The notes beneath the pieces were generated by a model, which was given only the letters and a program-made list of their open reading frames with translations, had not been told where the DNA came from and did not search any database. Shown here piece after piece: positions 33,539 through 44,762 of a stretch of 64,000 nucleotides of DNA. This DNA comes from Platycnemis pennipes. Lineage: Eukaryota; Arthropoda; Insecta; Odonata; Platycnemididae. The DNA lies in NCBI GenBank assembly GCA_933228895.1, contig OW121853.1:126996133-127060132 (forward strand). Direction: 5' to 3'. Made by a program: the position numbers and the translations under genes. The stretch's first letter is position 1; each line of letters begins with the position of its first letter.

Positions 33539-34244
33539 TTCCAATTTCGGGAAAAAATGTCACTTTTATGACCAAAGGCATTGTTGAACTCGACTCTCAT
33601 GCGAAAGCAAGGGAAGGATTGACTCTAACGAATAAATGGAAAATGATGCCCTGTAATCATGACCTACAATGCGCAGAAAAAAAACCCTTGTTGAAATTTG
33701 GAAAATTAATTTTTAGGGACTTCTTATAGAGAGAAATAGTATGCTTTAAGAGATGAAAAAGCACTATGACTTTTCAAATTACGCCACGTTGGTGAAAGTT
33801 TTCTTGGAACTAATCACGATGCTCAGGAATGGAATTTTGATTCATATGACACATGCCACTCGTATATAGGTATCGTGTAAAGGTTTTCATGTCAGAAGAG
33901 GTCTGCGGTTGAAATAAAGATGTCTTATGTGGTCTTAAAAAATTTGTTTCTGGCAACAAAATGATTGATTAAACACTTTGTATATTTTATTCCCAAAGCT
34001 TAGATATAGTTATCAAAACTGAGTTTGAAAAAAATCATGACAGTATAGATGCAAATAAAATTTGAAGTAATCCGAGCAACTTTCTAGTAACTTTAAAATG
34101 TGGATTTAACTGCAAAAATAATATAGAAATGTCAACCATGCCTCTGCCTGTCAAAGAGTTTCTTGAGAGCAAAGCTCTGAGTTATGATAACTTAAACTTA
34201 TAGGCAATGAATAAAAAGAAATGTATATTCCATACTTTAATTGT

Positions 34245-34318
34245 CGAAATACGACCGGTTTTATCCACAAGAGACTTGATGATGTCCTGTTGTGACGAAA
34301 CCGGTCGTATTTTTCCTA
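34245..34318. repeat. Perfect-stem hairpin with GAAAC motif in the loop arm
   Basis: AAATACGACCGGTTT and its exact complement AAACCGGTCGTATTT form a 15-bp stem. The loop side holds CTTGATGATGTCC and GTGACGAAACC. This resembles the (C/T)TGA(A/T)GA-stem-GAAAC arrangement of the foldbacks at 6228 and 43256. Confidence 0.6.
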
Positions 34319-35344
34319 TTAAAATAAGGAATACAAACATTTTAAGTATTCATTAAAATAAATTTCAACAAAGTTAAGAATGGCACCACAGGGTATACTA
34401 ATACTTACTGAAAATCTAACAAAAACATGATTATGCATGGTGCAGAAATATTCGTTATCCTAGTGAAATTGGTAGTTAGATTATCATGCCAAATGAATTT
34501 GATAAGTTCAAATAACAATTACTACCATTATCTGTGATCGTGACGTTTATATTCATGCCACCAATAAAAACAAGGATGCTACGAAAATGTCATAGAATAT
34601 ATTTTATATCACTTACTAACTCCACCATGGGAATGTTTGTTTCCATAGACAATCAGCAGTTCAATATTTCCCAACTTAAATCAAAGAAAAGGAATATACA
34701 ATCAGAATAAATTAAAGATAGACTTAGACAAGCGGTTTAAATTCTCCCTGAATTCAATACCATCCGTTCGTCTATCATTTATTGCTGACAAATTATTTTC
34801 CACCATTAATATGATAGTAACTTAGTTCACAATCTTGTTTTCAAATTTCATTGAGTATGTACAATGAGTAGCATCCCTTGATGACCGGAAAACCGCAATG
34901 ATCTATCCGGATTGCTATTGATTGGATCATTTAAGGGTGATAGAGCTTCGGGCTGACACGAGATGGCCCTTCTCCTTTACATCACAGCTTGCGCATCTCC
35001 GAGGGTTAAGCACAGCATCCACTTAGTAATGAGGATGTCCGTGGGGCACGTAGGAAAAATTATTTCGGAATTCATTCGATAACTGTGCGCGGCATTTTCA
35101 AAAGTATTATCGAAACCATTAGGTTAAGAGGACTCGTACATTCAAGGAAGGCTTTAGCTGAATATAAGTTCTCTGCAGAGAATAAATTTTCCGACAAATC
35201 ACAATTGTGTTGTTCTCTTATGGGTCAATATAATGATATTTCTTCCATACATCACGTATACTGACTTGAATGTACCCCTGATTTTTCTTCAGGCCCATTC
35301 TGCATTGTAAACGTATTTACGCCACCTTTTAGAGCGTAATCTCT

Positions 35345-35440
35345 CTGAGTGTTTTCAAGTCTGTTTCCGCACTAAAAGACGCTTCAGACCGGGAGGAAAG
35401 GTATAAGGATAGAAATGGAAGGGATTGGCTGACCCTATAG
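35345..35440 (-). repeat. Single unit of the TCTGAAGCG/GGAAACAGAC repeat
   Basis: GTGTTTTCAAGTCTGTTTCC, GCACTAAAAGACGCTTCAGA and CCGGGAGGAAAGGTATAAGG are the complement of units found twice in tandem at 57840-57970. Confidence 0.7.
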
Positions 35441-36619
35441 AGCGTGAATATTTCTTATTGTAGTAACTTTATTCCTTTCCTTTTTACTCATGATACTAGT
35501 AATATTGTTTTTTTTCCAAGTAACTGCTTATTGAAGTAGGTATTCTTCCTTATAACTGCTTATTCTCCTCTTTATTGATCATTTGATCAATAGCTCTTTT
35601 GCTTCTGCAAAAAACCCAATCGTTTGTTCATTGGTGATAAATTACCTTACTAGTACTTAAATGTTCCCATCTTTCATCAATTGGAGCGACGTCTAACTAA
35701 AAATAATCCTCTTAGCCGAGGCCTGGAAATATTTTTACAATTCTTTCTTTTGGAACCGCTCGATGAGGAGGTCCCTTGAGGTCATATCACACACTGTCGC
35801 TTGCCGGGCACGCTGCCGTTTTCTGTTGGTGTTGTTGTAAACTGCATTAGTAACACTGACCGGTCACGAACTGTCTATGTTCTCATCTTGTTCCAATGCC
35901 ACCTCAAATACAGGATTAATTTCTCAGACGCAAGGTGCAAGTGAGTTAAATTCATAAAATCCAACCGCGATAAAATGTATGCTATCATAGTACATCCTAA
36001 ATGAAATATAAATTTTGAGGGATAGCTAAATGCTCTTTCTATAGTATTTCCAAGATTTTTAGGCTTTGGGAAGCAATTAAGCTGGCAACAGTAAAAATAT
36101 CGCGAAATAAAGACGCAAACAGCATGTGACCGCGATGCGAGCCCCTATTGGCCACGATTGCACAACCGGCTGCCGCTTGGAAATTTACGCACTCCTCTAC
36201 CATCCAACCGCTGAGAGCTGATTGGTCGGCTGCTCACCGGAAACCAACAAGGGTTAGTGAGTTAGTTGACTCTTGACTGTTGACCTTTTGACTCTTAGAG
36301 TCGCGGGCATTTCACACAAAGAGACCAAAAATAATGAACTTATATGTAATTGGCCAATATATTTCATGAAGGAAATCATATCTAACGACTCGTTGAAAGC
36401 GAATACCTTGTTTGAAATGAAGACCAGTTATATACACAGACAGCAGGTTAACCTCTCCTCTGTTTTTCCGTCAAATTCCCAATAACGAGTACAATGGAGA
36501 ATCAAGTCACTGTGTGGATGTTGTGGACGGACCCATCTCAAAATCAGAGCGATATGCAGTCTGTGTCTGTGAAATCCGTTTTGGCCGAACTGTCTCGACC
36601 AGTTGCGAAAGAAATACAT

Positions 36620-37340
36620 CTACATCTACATAATACCCTGCAAGCCACCATAAAGGTGTGTGGCAGGGGGTGAACTCTCACCAAACATACACTACATATC
36701 ATGCATGAAATTTGTCATTAAAAATTAAAATAACAAAGCATACATGCAAACACTTGCTGTTATTTGGGTTAGCTTTAAGTCCTTATACCAACATGCAGCT
36801 ACCAATGTTATCCATTGCTACACTCGTACTAAATAGATTTACCGTTAATCATATTACTAATAGTACGAGGAAAAAAGGATATTTTGAATCTGTCAGTTCG
36901 GCAATCTATTTCTCTAATTTTGTGATTATGGTCCAGTCTACCATAGTAAGTTGGGGTCCGCAAAATATTTTTGACATCATCACTGAAAATATGGTCTTGG
37001 AATTTGTTTAAGAGATTAAGTCTAAATTTCAACCTGCGATCTGGCAATGATTTCCATTTTAATTCATTTAATAGACTTGTTACGCTAATAAGGTTATCAT
37101 ACCGGCCCTTTAAAAATTTTGCCGATCTTCGCTGCACACGTTCAAGTTCGTTATTTAGACCGATTTCATCGGGATCCCATACACTGGCAGCATATTCCTA
37201 ATGAGGTCTTACAAGGGAAAAGTAGCTGATTTCTCGTACATGATCATCACATTTACCCAGTACTCTTTTGACGAATCCCAGTTTACGATTCGTTTGACCC
37301 ATTATTTCACGTATGTGTTTACCCCAGGAAAGATCATGTG
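36620..37340 (-). mobile_element. LINE-A1 insertion, 5'-truncated, with 9-bp target duplication
   Basis: The exact direct repeat GAAATACAT lies at 36611-36619 and 37341-37349, so this is one complete, 5'-truncated insertion of about 720 bp. On the minus strand the RT C-terminus is RRSAKFLKGRYDNLISVTSL, LLNELKWKSLPDRRLKFRLN, PTYYGRLDHNHKIREIDC and DRFKISFFPRTISDM-like, then the A1 3' UTR and the tail at 36620. It is the clearest A1 reference copy for defining the element's 3' terminus. Confidence 0.9.
36829..37137 (-). pseudogene. LINE-A1 RT C-terminal frame inside the 36620 insertion
   Basis: A 102-codon open frame ends in PRTISNMINGKSI and a stop. It lies downstream of the missing YxDD core, so it has no enzymatic domain of its own. 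Upstream codons continue in another frame to about 37335 (FVRPH-like and KLGFVKRVLGKCDDH-like), indicating a frameshift near 37190. Confidence 0.8.
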
Positions 37341-37349
37341 GAAATACAT

Positions 37350-37751
37350 TTTGCGACGCGGGAGTGAACACTATTCAAGGTGACGTGATGCACCCCCGCA
37401 CAGAAGCAGTGACTGCACCGTCGTGATCGCCCTCTGAGGGAGTGTTCACCGGAGGAGCGGTCGTGAAGGCCGTGCAGAATGGTGAGCCTCCTCCGATGCT
37501 GGTGGGTTAGAGGCATTCTCCAGGCGACGGGAATTATAATGCAAAAAAATGTTCCTGGTATTAATGTGACGACAAAGCTGAGGGCATTGAATTTTATCGC
37601 AGCTATAAAAGATCTTTAAGATTATTCCACCGTGAAAATGTGAAAATTTAATTTCCTCATTGAGAGAGGCAAGAGAGCTATAGAAATAGTATGGCTGCCA
37701 CAGAGATACTCATCGGCACTCGTCACTTGGGTGTACTGTATTTAGAGCGAT
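37350..37751. other. No recognised feature
   Basis: Unique sequence between two LINE-A copies; somewhat GC-rich at 37380-37530. Confidence 0.4.
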
Positions 37752-37754
37752 GTG

Positions 37755-38394
37755 CCTACATCTACATAATACCCTGATAGCCACCATAAAGGTGTGTGGC
37801 AGGGGGTGAATTTACATCGAACATGCATTATGTATCATGCATAAAAAAAGATTAGATATATTCTATCCTAAACTTCATCATCATCATCATTCAACAATCC
37901 TAGGATTGGTTTGACGCAGCTTTCCACTCGATTCTTTTATTGGCCAACATTTTCATTGTGACGTAAGTCTTCTCTTTTACATCCTTTGTCTTTTCCAATC
38001 TTCCCGTTCACTTTTCTCTCGACAATAGTCTTCATCAGGCCATCGTGTCTCAAGATATGGCTGATTTAGTTGTCCCTTCTTCTTTTTAGAATTATCAGCA
38101 GACTTATTTTTTCCCTCTCTTCTTAGGGCTTCTTCGTTACTTACTCGGTCGATCCATTTCATATTCATCATTCTTTTGTAGTACCATATTTCGAATGCTT
38201 CTACCCTTTCAGCCTAAACTTAGTTACTAAAAATATAAAAATAGTAAAGCAAGCATGTACAAAAATTGCTGTTAGTTGGGTTAGGTTAAAGTCCTTATAC
38301 CAACATAAAACTACCTATGTTATAAATCCATTGATAAACTCGTATTTATATACAATTGAACTTATTTACGGGTATTCATATCCCTAATTGCCAC
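37755..38394 (-). mobile_element. LINE-A1 fragment split by LINE-B
   Basis: The A1 tail and UTR occupy 37755-37875 and resume at 38222-38394 (AATAGTAAAGCAAGCATG, TTAGTTGGGTTAGG, CCTTATACCAACAT). Between them lies a LINE-B insertion flanked by the duplicated target CCTAAACTT. Confidence 0.85.
37876..38212 (-). mobile_element. LINE-B insertion with 9-bp target duplication
   Basis: CCTAAACTT occurs at 37867-37875 and 38213-38221. The insert begins with ATCATCATCATCATT and CAACAATCCTAGGATTGG, the 3' end of LINE-B on the minus strand, and contains the KWIDRVSNEEALRREG coding end. It is 5'-truncated to 337 bp. The nested order gives relative age: LINE-A copy first, LINE-B later. Confidence 0.9.
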
Positions 38395-39060
38395 TCAGGC
38401 CATCATGTCTCATGGTAAGGCCGATACAGTCTTATTCTTATGGTTTTCAAAAGACTTTTTTCTCCCACTCTTCTTAGGACATCCTCTTTACTCATTAGGT
38501 AGATCCATTTAATCTTCATCATTCTTTTGTAGCACCACGCGTCGAAAACTTTCACCCTTTTCTTCTCAGCTGCTGTCATCATCCATGCCTTACTGCCATA
38601 AAGAAACATGCTCCAGATGTACGTTCTGATGAATTGTTTCCTTACTCCTACGCTTTTATTAACAGCTGAAAAAGATTCTTCTTTTGATAGAATGCTTTCT
38701 TTGTCTGGGCTTTTCTACTGGCAATTTCTTTCTTGCTTCGTCCATCGTTGGTTACTCGGCTACCCAGGTAACAGAACTCTTTCACCTCATCAAGTTTTTG
38801 TTTTCCTAGTATAACGTCGGTTTTGGCCTCCTCTCTCTTGCTGCTTATAAATGCTTTAGTCTTCTTCTTATTGATATTCAGCTGATATCTAGCCATTGCC
38901 CTTTCCATGGTTATTAGAATTTTATTCCGATCCCTCTCCGTCTCTGCTGTGAGTGCTTTGTCATCTAACATTGAATTCTCTGCTGCTGTATCCATGCCTC
39001 ACTAATATAGAGGAATATGCTCCAGTTGTAAGTTCTGCTAAATTATTTCCTTACTCATTT
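38395..39060 (-). pseudogene. LINE-B reverse transcriptase C-terminal half, rearranged
   Basis: The minus strand, upstream to downstream: DDKALTAETERDRNKILITM, LNINKKKTKAFISSKREE, LDEVKEFCYLGSRVTNDGRS (the YLGS motif after the RT palm), then MFLYGSKAWMMTAAEKKRV, FDAWCYKRMMKIKWIYLMSK and EDVLRRVGEKSLLK. This is the typical order of an endonuclease/RT LINE past the YxDD core. The distal 39000-39060 repeats the region at 38583-38650 (ATGCTCCAG-TGTA-GTTCTG), so there is an internal rearrangement. Stops and frame changes make it inactive. Confidence 0.85.
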
Positions 39061-39065
39061 TCTTG

Positions 39066-39691
39066 CGTAGCCACAAATTTCCTCGTTCACATTTTCTCTC
39101 ATGGCCTTTGAATTGTTCCACGAGATTGAGTCTGTTACGGTCGTGCGATATATCCCAGTGGCCTTCCCGGATTCAACTACACGTTGGTAGAAAGTAAATG
39201 TCAGTCCCCATCATTCATCTTCATTTTCTTTCTACCGAATGATATTTAAGCTTCTTTCATCTTCCACGAATTCGGAGGATATCTCGCTTGTGATGGCTGT
39301 CAGAGTCAAGGCAGCGACGTTTTCAGAGCAGTCCGTGGATCCCTTTCTATATAGCAGTATTGAAGATCATCTCTTTTTTCTTATTTTCTTAAAGCAATTT
39401 GAAATGAGATATTTGAGAAAAAATCAATATAAAGGGCATGTATTCTCTTTCCAAATTATTTGTCTTTTCTTTGCAAAGCAACACAAAGAAAGCGAGCCCA
39501 CAGGTGATTTTATTTTAATGGCCCTTTGGTGGTGAGTGATTTCAATAGAAGGAAATATCGCTAGATGGCAAGCATATCCATAACGTTGTGTTTACATTCA
39601 CGGATGATCTTTTAACAAACTAAAATGACTTGGATGGAGTACGAACTCAAAGGTAACCTTTGAATTTCAGTTCTGATCGTTATATAATTCT
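39066..39691. other. No recognised feature
   Basis: A 98-codon open frame at 39239-39535 shows no recognisable domain. Confidence 0.4.
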
Positions 39692-40135
39692 ATATTTACC
39701 TGCATAACACCCTATTAGCCACCGAAAGGGTGTGAGGCAAGGGGTGAAGTTCACCAAGCATCCACCATATACATGCAACTAATTGTAAGAGATACCGTAG
39801 AGTAAATACTTACTCTATGAATCTACCAAGACATAAATTCATACAACTGCCATGGAACTAAACATGCAGCTAAGAGATACCATGCAACTAAAAGCTAAAC
39901 CAGAACAGACCACTCTAAAAATATATCACCTACCTATCCCTTTGCAATGCTGCCTATCATGGTCTCTAATGGTACGCGGGAAAAATGACATTTCAAAAAT
40001 CTATCGATATTACAATCTAACTCTCTAATCTTATTCATGGATTCAACTCTAGCATAATACGCAGGGGATATGAATATATGTCTAATATCTTCTGTTAACC
40101 TATCCGTTTTAAATGTCTACTGAGAATTTAATAAG
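39692..40135 (-). mobile_element. Diverged LINE-A2 fragment
   Basis: The tail CTGCATAACACCCTATTAGC, GGGTGTGAGGCAAGGGGTG and AAGTTCACCAAGCATCC is followed by the reversed UTR and last codons (CCTATCCCTTTGCAATGCTG, AATCTAACTCTCTAATC, AGCATAATACGCAG). It is older than the other copies, judging by mismatches. Confidence 0.75.
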
Positions 40136-40530
40136 TTATTTAGATAGGTATGGTGCTATATTGGAAATGGCACGTTAAAAATCGTTGCCGTGGTACTACT
40201 CAACGTTTCAAGGATTGATTTTACTTCAATGATTAATTTTCCTTTCATTATGCGTCGTACGTATTTTCTGCAACGTCCTTACTCCGCCTTTTCTTTTAAT
40301 ACCACATATGAAAGCCACCCTTCGGGTCGAAAAACCACGGGTTCGGGGCAAAATACGTGGGAAAGCATTTTAGTGGATTTGAGGAGGAGATCTTTCCGAT
40401 GGCTGTGAACTCCGAAGACAACGCAAACGCGAGAGTCCCCGTCCTTGAAATCGCATGCGTACGCTTCCTTTCTAAATACACAGAATTACAATTATATAGA
40501 GGAAGGTCGCCAGGAACGTGTTGGGGTCAA
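40136..40530. other. No recognised feature
   Basis: Short frames without motifs precede the LINE-C fragment. Confidence 0.4.
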
Positions 40531-40920
40531 CATAAGAAAAGCGACAGCGTGACGGACATGATTAGTGCTTTCGGATGGGAGTCTCTGGAAACGAGAAGGA
40601 AGATCGGCTGGCTCCGTGCAATATCGGGAGACAAGGGCTGGGAAGAATTACGTTGAGTCACCAATAGGCCAAATTATATGTGTAGAAATGGCCACTCATG
40701 TGAAATAAAAATCAGGGAAAAAACACACAGCACGGGAAAGTACTCGTTTTTAAATTGGGTCATTCACGATTGGAACTGGCTGCCTGATGAACTCTTTGAG
40801 CTCTTACCCAAATCATGGAAGTCGTTTAGGAGTAAGTGTAAAGAATATTTAAGGAAAAATTATTTATACAATATGTTTAATTTATATTATGGTTTCCTTC
40901 GTTTTTCACAGTTGTCTTAG
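40531..40920 (+). pseudogene. LINE-C reverse transcriptase C-terminus
   Basis: One frame with a single stop at 40654-40656 reads DSVTDMISAFGWESLETRRK, IGWLRAISGDKGWEE, stop, RNGHSCEIKIREKTHSTGKY and SFLNWVIHDWNWLPDELFE, ending LPKSWKSFRSKCKEYL. LGWESLETRR, YSFLNRTI.DWN.LP and the final FR..VKEYL are hallmarks of the terminal domain of arthropod Jockey/R1/CR1-group LINEs. It is a different family from LINE-A (DWNWLP in place of RTIRDMNNG). A SINE-1 copy is inserted at its 3' edge. Confidence 0.8.
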
Positions 40921-41254
40921 GGTTGGTTGGTTATTCAGGGGAGGCGACCGACAGCTGAGGTCATTTGCGCCATATAGGATAGGTGGATAATTGGGTAATG
41001 GTAGGAGTTTTTAGGAACGGAGGAAGGGTGGAGAGAAACCCGGCGTCGGCATTAGCCTACTCTAAAAGAAAGGCGCCGAAGGGGACCACGGCTTAACGTC
41101 CCATCCGACGGACGGAGCACTGTACTTGAAATGCCCTCCACTAGGCACTAAGTGGGGACCGGTTTTCCAGTGAAAAATTCGCCACTGCCAGGAATCGAAC
41201 CCGGGCCCTCGGGATGGGAGGCCAGTACTCTAGCCACCACACCAATCCGATCAC
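40920..41254 (-). mobile_element. SINE-1, copy 2, with 13-bp target duplication
   Basis: The exact direct repeat CACAGTTGTCTTA lies at 40907-40919 and 41255-41267. Read on the minus strand, it starts TGATCGGATTGGTGTGGTGG, with the A-box CTAGAGTACTGG, the B-box GGGTTCGATTCC, AAAACCGGTCCCCAC, the CCGTCCGTCGGATGGGACGT core and CTCAGCTGTCGGTCGCC, ending CCAACCAACC. Comparing it with 12450-12783 fixes both ends of the family at about 335 bp. Confidence 0.92.
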
Positions 41255-41267
41255 CACAGTTGTCTTA

Positions 41268-41618
41268 AGTGCACTATTTTATGTATTCGCCATATCATTG
41301 GCACCAGGCAATTGCTTACTTTGGGTGTTATTATGAAGAAATAACAATGCCGGCATGACATGGAACTAACAAGAAAGGATATTTATGATCTTTCAAAATT
41401 TATTCAAATCAATGTATGTAGAAGAATACTGTGCGTTGTGGTGCCAAGGATACTTAACATTTTTGGCGTGCTTACTTGGCACAGGTACACAATGGTACAA
41501 GCGATGTGAAGAGAAAGACCTAAAAGTCATTGTTTAAAATGAATGTTTAACCCATCAGGATTATAACTGTTGTATTTATGTTTTCATTCTATGTGCCTAA
41601 CACGAGACACCCCGTGTA
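41268..41618. other. No recognised feature
   Basis: AT-rich, unique. Confidence 0.4.
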
Positions 41619-42233
41619 GTTAGCTACTTTTCCCTTGCTAGACCTCATTTGAAATACGCTGCCAGTACTTGGGATCCTTAGGAAATAGGCTTAAATAATG
41701 AACTAAGAAGAACGGCAAGATTAGTAAAGGGACGATACGATAAATATATTGGCGTAGCCAGTCTATTAGATGAACTAAAAAGGGAATCTTTATCTCACCG
41801 TAGGTTGATTTTTAGACTTTATCTCTTAACTAAATGCCAAGGAAATATTTTCACCTATGACATTTAAAATATTTTGCGAACTCCAACTTACTCATAGTAT
41901 CATAATTCATAAAATTAGAGAAGTTGATGGCCGACCTGGCAGTTTCAAAATGCTCTTCTTACCTCATACAATTAGGGATATAAATAGCTGTAAATATATC
42001 CAGTTTAGCATAAATACGAGTGTATAAATGTACAGACGCTAAGCTAACCCAACTAACAGCATGTTTTTGCATGCTTGCTTTGCTATTTTTATCTTTTTTA
42101 TTGAATTGTGAAGTTTCGACTAGAATGTAATTACTAATCCTTTTTATGCATGATACGTAATGCATTTTTGGTGTAAATTCACCCCCTGCCACACACATTT
42201 ATGGTGACTTGCAGGGTATTGTGTGGATGTAGA
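41619..42233 (+). mobile_element. Decayed LINE-A1 copy
   Basis: Recognisable pieces: LLFPC-TSFEIRCQYLGS-like start (TTGCTAGACCTCATTTG), AACGGCAAGATTAGTAAAGG, LLDELKRESLSHRRLIF, PTYS-, KIREVDGRPGSFKMLFLPHT, then the 3' UTR and CCCCTGCCACACACATTTAT with TGTGGATGTAG. It has many stops. Confidence 0.75.
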
Positions 42234-43164
42234 GTAATATAAGCACCTCCTGGCGAGCAGTTTAAGCTCAGGAGGACTTACAGGTAAAATTTTCTAAAGT
42301 GTGTGAGAAAGTATTTGCATATATTTTTATTTGTATGTATGCAGTACGTATACCCTTGAAAATTAATATATTCTTGTTAAAAAAATGAAATAAAGCGAGA
42401 GCATCTTCTGATCTCGCGTCATTCGTTGCTTTGAATGAATTCCATCGGAAGTGACGGTTAATTGGAAAGTGACCCTCTTTGCGGTTCCTTTTCGGGTCAC
42501 GCGACGGGGAGGTGGCTGCGCTGAGTCCATCCGCGCGTGACACACACGTGCACGGTCACGCCCCTGCTTCACGCCGCCCCTGCTCCGTGCGCGCGCGTCA
42601 ACGCGTGTTAGCATCCGACTCCTCTCTCACAAACCCTTTATACTCTCCCTCTCTCTCTTCAATCAATAATTAAGAGCCAATCCCGGCCTAGAGCCGCCGG
42701 GGGGGAGGGGGGGGGGGGGGGGGTGGAATCATCCCTCTTGCCCCGCTCTCATCGGACACAACGCGTTGTGACTGTCCTCGGTTCGAAGAGCATCCACTCC
42801 CCACTGGACCATTATCCCACGCTGTCGCCTGCGGCCTAAATAGCCATTCATTACGTGCCTACGCTGTATGATTTTTGACCGCGACTATTCGTCAGGGCCT
42901 GTCGAAATCGCCGTTGTCTGTCGGTGTTGGGTCTCAGCCAGCCAACCACCCACTCTCGCGAGTGCGGGAAGGTACGGGCACCTCTATTGTTCTCGCTCTC
43001 CATCGCGTCTAATATTATCCATGGCCTCCGATTCCAATAAAATCATCGTCTATTCATTTCAAAAAGATTCAAATTAGTTGCAGCTAAATCACGATTCACT
43101 CCTGAAGTCAGAGTATTTAGAGCCTGATCATAATCGGTCAAAAATTAATTTCGCGTAGTTCTCC
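42234..43164. other. GC-rich patch and G-run; no recognised gene
   Basis: Bases 42480-42960 are CpG-rich with a nearly pure G tract at 42699-42722. Overlapping frames on both strands carry no motif. Confidence 0.4.
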
Positions 43165-43925
43165 TCTCCACTCTTCTATCACACAACCTGTTCATATTGA
43201 TGTAATTCTTCTCTTTTACATCCTTTACAACTTGTTCCATATAACTCATCCGAGGAAATCGATAGATTCGGCTTTCACTTGGTGAAAATTCATGTTGAAC
43301 AAGAAGATGCAACCTATGTAAACTTTCACAGACCTTTATTTGTTGGTACCTACTGGTACTTGAAGATGACGCCTTAGCGTCGAAACGCGTTGTACCAACA
43401 AATAAAAGTCTGTGAAAATTTACATGGATTGCATCTTCTTATTCAACTCATCCGAGGCCTGCCTTTCCCACGACGATTGTCTTCATCAACTCATCTTGTC
43501 TCAAGATATGGCCGATTAAGTTGTCTTCTTTTAAAAGACTTCAGCAGACTTCTAGTATCTCCAGCTCTTCTTAATGAGTCTTCGTTCGCTACTTTAGTCG
43601 ATCCATTTTATCTTCATCACATCCTTTGGTATCACCACATTTCAAATGCTTTCACCGTTGACCTAGCTACTGCTGTTATCATCCATGCTTCGCTGCCAAA
43701 AAGAAATATACTCCAGATTTATGCTCTAATGAAATGTTTCCTCACTTCCATCGTTGTATTTGCTGCTGTAAAGGAGTCTTCTTTGCTACGATGCTCTCTT
43801 CGACATGGTCATCCTACTGACGATTTCTCTTTCGCTTCGACCATCTCTGCTTACTCGGCTTCCCAGATAACAATACCTTTGACTTCCTCAAGCTTTTGTT
43901 GTCCTACCTTAGTGAAGCATTAGCC
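43165..43925 (-). pseudogene. Decayed LINE-B fragment, interrupted by a foldback insertion
   Basis: On the plus strand the reversed LINE-B C-terminus is seen: ACATCCTTTACAACTTGTTCC, CTCATCCGAGG, CATCTTGTCTCAAGATATGG, CGATCCATTTTATCTTCATC and CATGCTTCGCTGCC. It is interrupted at 43256-43444. More diverged than the copies at 22566 and 46541, and its own tail is lost. Confidence 0.75.
43256..43444. mobile_element. Foldback insertion with 13-bp target duplication and GAAAC motif
   Basis: AACTCATCCGAGG at 43243-43255 and 43445-43457 is an exact target duplication within LINE-B. The 189-bp insert has inverted arms of about 50 bp (AAGAAGATGCAACCTATGTA against its complement; CTTTATTTGTTGGTAC against GTACCAACAAATAAA). 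The centre has CTTGAAGATGACGCCTTAGC and GTCGAAACGCGTTG, where GACGC/GCGTC forms a small hairpin before GAAAC. It has the same architecture as 6228-6555, and a Penelope-like origin is inferred. Confidence 0.8.
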
Positions 43926-44762
43926 GCATTCTAGATACTCACGTAAGTATTTTTTTTCTGAAATGCTTCTTTAAAATCACTGTAGATTGAACCACTACTG
44001 CAGCGATTGCAGAGATCGATCATCGTGACAAAGCCTGAAGGTTAACTGTCGGGGACTGTGTGAGGACAGGGAATAATATATTCCCTGAAAATCTCTTGGA
44101 TTATAATTCAAAAGCTCGTCAAGATATCATTACGCGATATAAGATATCATTATCATTCTTGGGAATCGTTTATTCATCAAATTCCTGTTGTTTGTTGACA
44201 TCCGAAGTGTAATGAACTGCTTTCACAAGTGCGCGGTTGAATGAATTGTGAGTCATGTTCATATCGTCCTCCCTAAGTATTTCAACCTTAGATGAGGCTT
44301 ACGCATTCATGCTTACCTTATTTACGTGCATGGAGGTTGTTCCTCCTCCTGAAATTGCATTCGGCTTTGGTCGTCTTGTGATGCTTTGGGAACCAGTGGG
44401 CCGGGCCATCGTTTTCAACTTTACACTTAATGCTGAACTTGTGCGAGTAATAATAATTTGTTAGGTGGCACCGGCTGTTGGAAATGTTGGATCAAAAAGG
44501 GAGTAGGTACCCTGTGCTCTCATTGCTTCTGTTCCTTGATTGACGGTGGTATTGGAGAAAGACGCTTCATCTCCGAGTTGATGAACGCGAGCGGACACCC
44601 ACCCACCACATCTTCATAATGCTGGTTTGGTCATGCAGCGTGCAGCGTATTGGCGTAATAGATACCCGCTGGTCAACATATTTCTCTAACTGAGGCCGGT
44701 AGACCAGGATTTGTAAGGCGTAACTAAACAACCGCTTATTCAATCATGCTGTTCTTTATCAT
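43926..44762. other. No recognised feature
   Basis: AT-rich. A short frame at 44255-44464 has no motif. Confidence 0.4.

Larger units (their letters stand above)
33547..36610. other. AT-rich stretch, no recognised gene
   Basis: Contains the hairpin at 34245-34318 and a short repeat at 35345-35440 that recurs inverted at 57820-57970 (both annotated separately). A 70-codon frame at 36273-36485 has no motif. Confidence 0.4.

Noticed and set aside
36712..37383. Plus-strand frames in LINE-A copies (for example 36712-37011)
   Set aside because: The opposite strand carries the recognisable RT C-terminus; these are shadows repeated in every copy.
42699..42722. G-quadruplex regulatory element
   Set aside because: It is a plain G homopolymer in a GC-rich patch, likely length-variable or an assembly-sensitive run; no supporting context.
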